Of a DNA stretch of 64,000 nucleotides, positions 62,086 through 64,000 are shown piece by piece. Source of the DNA: Streptomyces albiflavescens. GTDB lineage: Bacteria; Actinomycetota; Actinomycetes; Streptomycetales; Streptomycetaceae. The notes below the pieces were generated by a model, which did not search any database, was not told where the DNA came from, and saw only the letters and a program-made list of their open reading frames with translations. The position numbers were made by a program, and so were the translations under genes. Position 1 is the stretch's first letter, and every line of letters starts with the position of its first letter. The stretch spans positions 28,516 through 92,515 of the forward strand of contig NZ_BMMM01000025.1 of NCBI RefSeq assembly GCF_014645835.1, given 5' to 3'.

Positions 62086-63621
62086 TCAACTCGACCCTTC
62101 CCACAGCGGGTTCGGCAGCGGCACGTACCGCGCGTCCGCGCCGTCCGCGCCCGTCCACCGCAGCAGAAGGTTCGTCTTGCCCGGGAGGGTCGGCGAGGAG
62201 AGCAGGTCCGCGATCTCGGGGAGGCCGCGCTCGGTGTCGTAACGGATCAGCTCCCGTCGTACGGCGGGCCACGGGTCCAGGCCCGGATGGTGCTCGGCGA
62301 GGAGCGCGGCGAGCTCGGTGAGGTGGTTGACGATCAGGCAGTACACGAGGCGTTCCCAGCCGGCCGCGCGCGTCACCCCGGGAAGCAGCTTCACGCCCTC
62401 GGCGTCCCGGAAGAGTGCCTGTACGGGCATGCCGTCGGCGTCGACGGCGACCAGCGAGTTCTGCACGTGCGCCTCGACGACGACTCCGTGCCGTGCGAAC
62501 GCCTCCAGTACCGGGGGCACGACCTGGCGCAGATACGCCGCCCACCAGGCGGAGGGATCGGTGAGCCGGTCGAGGGGGCTGCCGTCGAAGCCTTCCACCA
62601 GGGCGGCCGCGAGGAGCGGGGTCGCGCCCGGCACCAGGTGCTCGCGCAGTCCGTCGCGGACAAGGACGGCGAGCTCCTCGAAGGCGAAGTCGGCGGTGCG
62701 GTAGCCGCGGTCGCTCAGCCAGGCGGCGGGACCCGGCACTGCGGCGAAGGCCGTGGCGGTCGCCTCGTCGGTACGGCGCATTTTCAGCAGGTCGTGCCGC
62801 CACAGCCGGCGAATGTCGTTGGTGATGCGCACATCGAGGCTGAACTTCACGAACAGGTCGTCCTCGGGCGCATACAGCGTGCGAACGGCCGCCGTCGGCC
62901 ACAGGAGCCGTGCGGTGCGCCCGAGGCGCACCAGTCGGCCGTCCGCGAAGGCGTCCTGGATCTCCGGGCGGGCGCCGACCAGGTCGAGCTGCCAGGGGTG
63001 GGCGGGGAGCAGCCGGTAGCCGGGCGGGGTCCGGCCGAGGGCGTCGAGCGCCTTTGTGTCGCCCTCCTCGACGACCGCGTCTTCCCGCACGGCGAGCAGG
63101 TCCAGCCCGAAGCGGGCGTATGCCTCGGGCGCGTACGGCAGCCAGCTGGTGACCGGGCCGCCGCCGCGGGCCTTGGGCGCGGGGTGGTGCGGGTGCCCGA
63201 TGATCAGGGACTGTTCGGAGCGCAGATACGGGTCCTCGGGCGGTCTCGTACGGACGCGCGCGGTGAGCAGCGCGGCCACCGCGTCCCGGCTGTCGATCAT
63301 CTCGGCGGGCAGCTCGGAGTTGGACAGGCCGGTGTCGCGGCGCAGTTCCTCGGCGGTGAGTTTGACCAGCTCGGGGTGGGTGAGCCGATGCCAGGCGCCG
63401 CCGGCGTACACCTCGGGTTCCATGGGCCGCCGAGCACCCCGCACGCGCAGCAGTCGGCCACTGGCACGGAGCCGGAACACACCGGGGTCCTGCGCGGGCT
63501 CCGCCGCCTCCCGCAGGAGACAATTGAGCAGCGGCGCGGCGGCGTACGCGTCGGCGGCCTCTTCCGTGTCGCCCCTGTCGAGCGGGGGGAGCCTGGGGGG
63601 CATGGAGTCCACGCGATCCAT
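62086..63621 (-). CDS. NIS siderophore synthetase (IucA/IucC family)
   Basis: 511 aa. AYAAAPLLNCLLRE, the ATP-binding SLIIGHPHHPAPKARGG, KFSLDVRITNDIRRLW and the C-terminal VEAHVQNSLVAVD are hallmark motifs. NIS synthetases join citrate, succinate or related acids to amines or amino alcohols to make non-NRPS siderophores. Start uncertain among 63603, 63621 and 63693. A second, divergent IucA/IucC gene begins at 63705, so the two probably act in one pathway. No TTAGG-type iron box was found between them. Confidence 0.93.
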   Translation of the reverse strand: MDRVDSMPPRLPPLDRGDTEEAADAYAAAPLLNCLLREAAEPAQDPGVFRLRASGRLLRVRGARRPMEPEVYAGGAWHRLTHPELVKLTAEELRRDTGLSNSELPAEMIDSRDAVAALLTARVRTRPPEDPYLRSEQSLIIGHPHHPAPKARGGGPVTSWLPYAPEAYARFGLDLLAVREDAVVEEGDTKALDALGRTPPGYRLLPAHPWQLDLVGARPEIQDAFADGRLVRLGRTARLLWPTAAVRTLYAPEDDLFVKFSLDVRITNDIRRLWRHDLLKMRRTDEATATAFAAVPGPAAWLSDRGYRTADFAFEELAVLVRDGLREHLVPGATPLLAAALVEGFDGSPLDRLTDPSAWWAAYLRQVVPPVLEAFARHGVVVEAHVQNSLVAVDADGMPVQALFRDAEGVKLLPGVTRAAGWERLVYCLIVNHLTELAALLAEHHPGLDPWPAVRRELIRYDTERGLPEIADLLSSPTLPGKTNLLLRWTGADGADARYVPLPNPLWEGSS

Positions 63622-63704
63622 TCGTCCATACGGTGCACTGGTGATCAGTATGTCTGCCGACGCGGACGACCGCGACGCAGTCCCCGTACCCAAGGAGCCC
63701 GACC

Positions 63705-64000
63705 GTGCACCGACCCCCCACGCCCGAGGCCGAGGCGGCGCTGGCCGACGAGCTGAGCGTCGTACGCCCCGGCCTGTCGGCGGCCTACGCGCAGGCGCTG
63801 CCCGGGGCCCGGGCGGCCGTGCTGACGCGTCTGTGGCGGGCGTTGGCGCATGAGCCGCTGCCGTGGATCGCGCGCCGCGAGCCGGGCAGCGACGGTCTCA
63901 CGCTCCGCCTGACCGACGGCCGCCGGCTGCACGGCCCGCACGCGGACCCGTACGCCACCACCTCGTACGTCACCGAGGTGCGCCTCGACGACAAGCCGTA
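63705..64000 (+). CDS. IucA/IucC family synthetase, N-terminal part
   Basis: Open to the window edge: 98 codons without a stop. The GTG has AAGGAG seven bases upstream. The N-terminal region (EAALADELSVVRPGLSAAYA, then LWRALAHEPLPWIARRE) resembles the start of NIS synthetases. Divergent from the synthetase at 62086 with 83 bases between starts, indicating a shared regulatory region. Confidence 0.75.
   Translation, partial: MHRPPTPEAEAALADELSVVRPGLSAAYAQALPGARAAVLTRLWRALAHEPLPWIARREPGSDGLTLRLTDGRRLHGPHADPYATTSYVTEVRLDDKP

Noticed and set aside
63600..63705. DmdR/IdeR iron box between the two siderophore synthetase genes
   Set aside because: No TTAGGTTAGGCT-like dyad is present in the 83-base intergenic sequence.

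Overview
High-GC DNA with strong third-position GC bias, long overlapping antisense frames, GTG starts and Streptomyces-type gene families (CGNR, LAL and ECF regulators, tandem ABC-F proteins, NIS siderophore synthetases, an RNase Sa homologue). The window is most likely a chromosomal segment of a Streptomyces or close relative. No rRNA, tRNA or CRISPR was seen. The order allantoicase - allantoinase - IclR regulator - NTP transferase - malate synthase A is, from memory, like the allantoin/glyoxylate locus of S. coelicolor. The first ~46 kb is accessory-like, with many decayed genes and mobile-element scraps; the last ~18 kb looks conserved and intact.

1-25.9 kb: a P450; an exported tannase/feruloyl esterase with a membrane protein; a MsrP-like molybdoenzyme with a cytochrome b partner; two tandem ABC-F proteins behind a leader; a CGNR zinc-finger regulator; an AraC regulator; several alpha/beta hydrolases; Ohr; an aldehyde dehydrogenase; MsrA; and an operon of VOC protein, FAD disulfide reductase and GOLPH3-like protein. 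Eight copies of a 21-bp palindrome, GTCACC-N9-GGTGAC, sit only in promoter regions here: before the tannase, msrP, the CGNR gene itself (on its leaderless start), ohr (two), an Asp-nucleophile hydrolase, and between msrA and an exported hydrolase (two). I infer a compact regulon for oxidised-methionine and peroxide repair plus exported hydrolases, with the CGNR protein as candidate regulator. This is the main candidate for an undescribed system. Between these genes lie broken SGNH, SDR, tetR, creatininase, hydrolase, LAL and SRPBCC genes.

25.9-46.5 kb: an MFS exporter divergent from a TetR gene, a large LAL regulator, hydrolases, an ECF sigma factor, DUF4267 and DUF1772 membrane proteins, a second TetR gene with two clear operators, Tn3 and IS5 remnants, a phenoxazinone-synthase-like multicopper oxidase, a leaderless XRE regulator, a HAD hydrolase, a secreted RNase Sa homologue and a DMT exporter.

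46.6-64 kb: CorA; alc and allB with divergent allR; an ABC exporter divergent from a NarL-type two-component pair; DUF5955; a MobA-like transferase; aceB; a SelT/W/H protein and HipA-like kinase; an integrase tail abutting a 238-bp MITE-like element whose deleted sibling lies at 21.77 kb; an ECF sigma factor with a coupled membrane protein; and two divergent IucA/IucC synthetases, the second cut by the window end.
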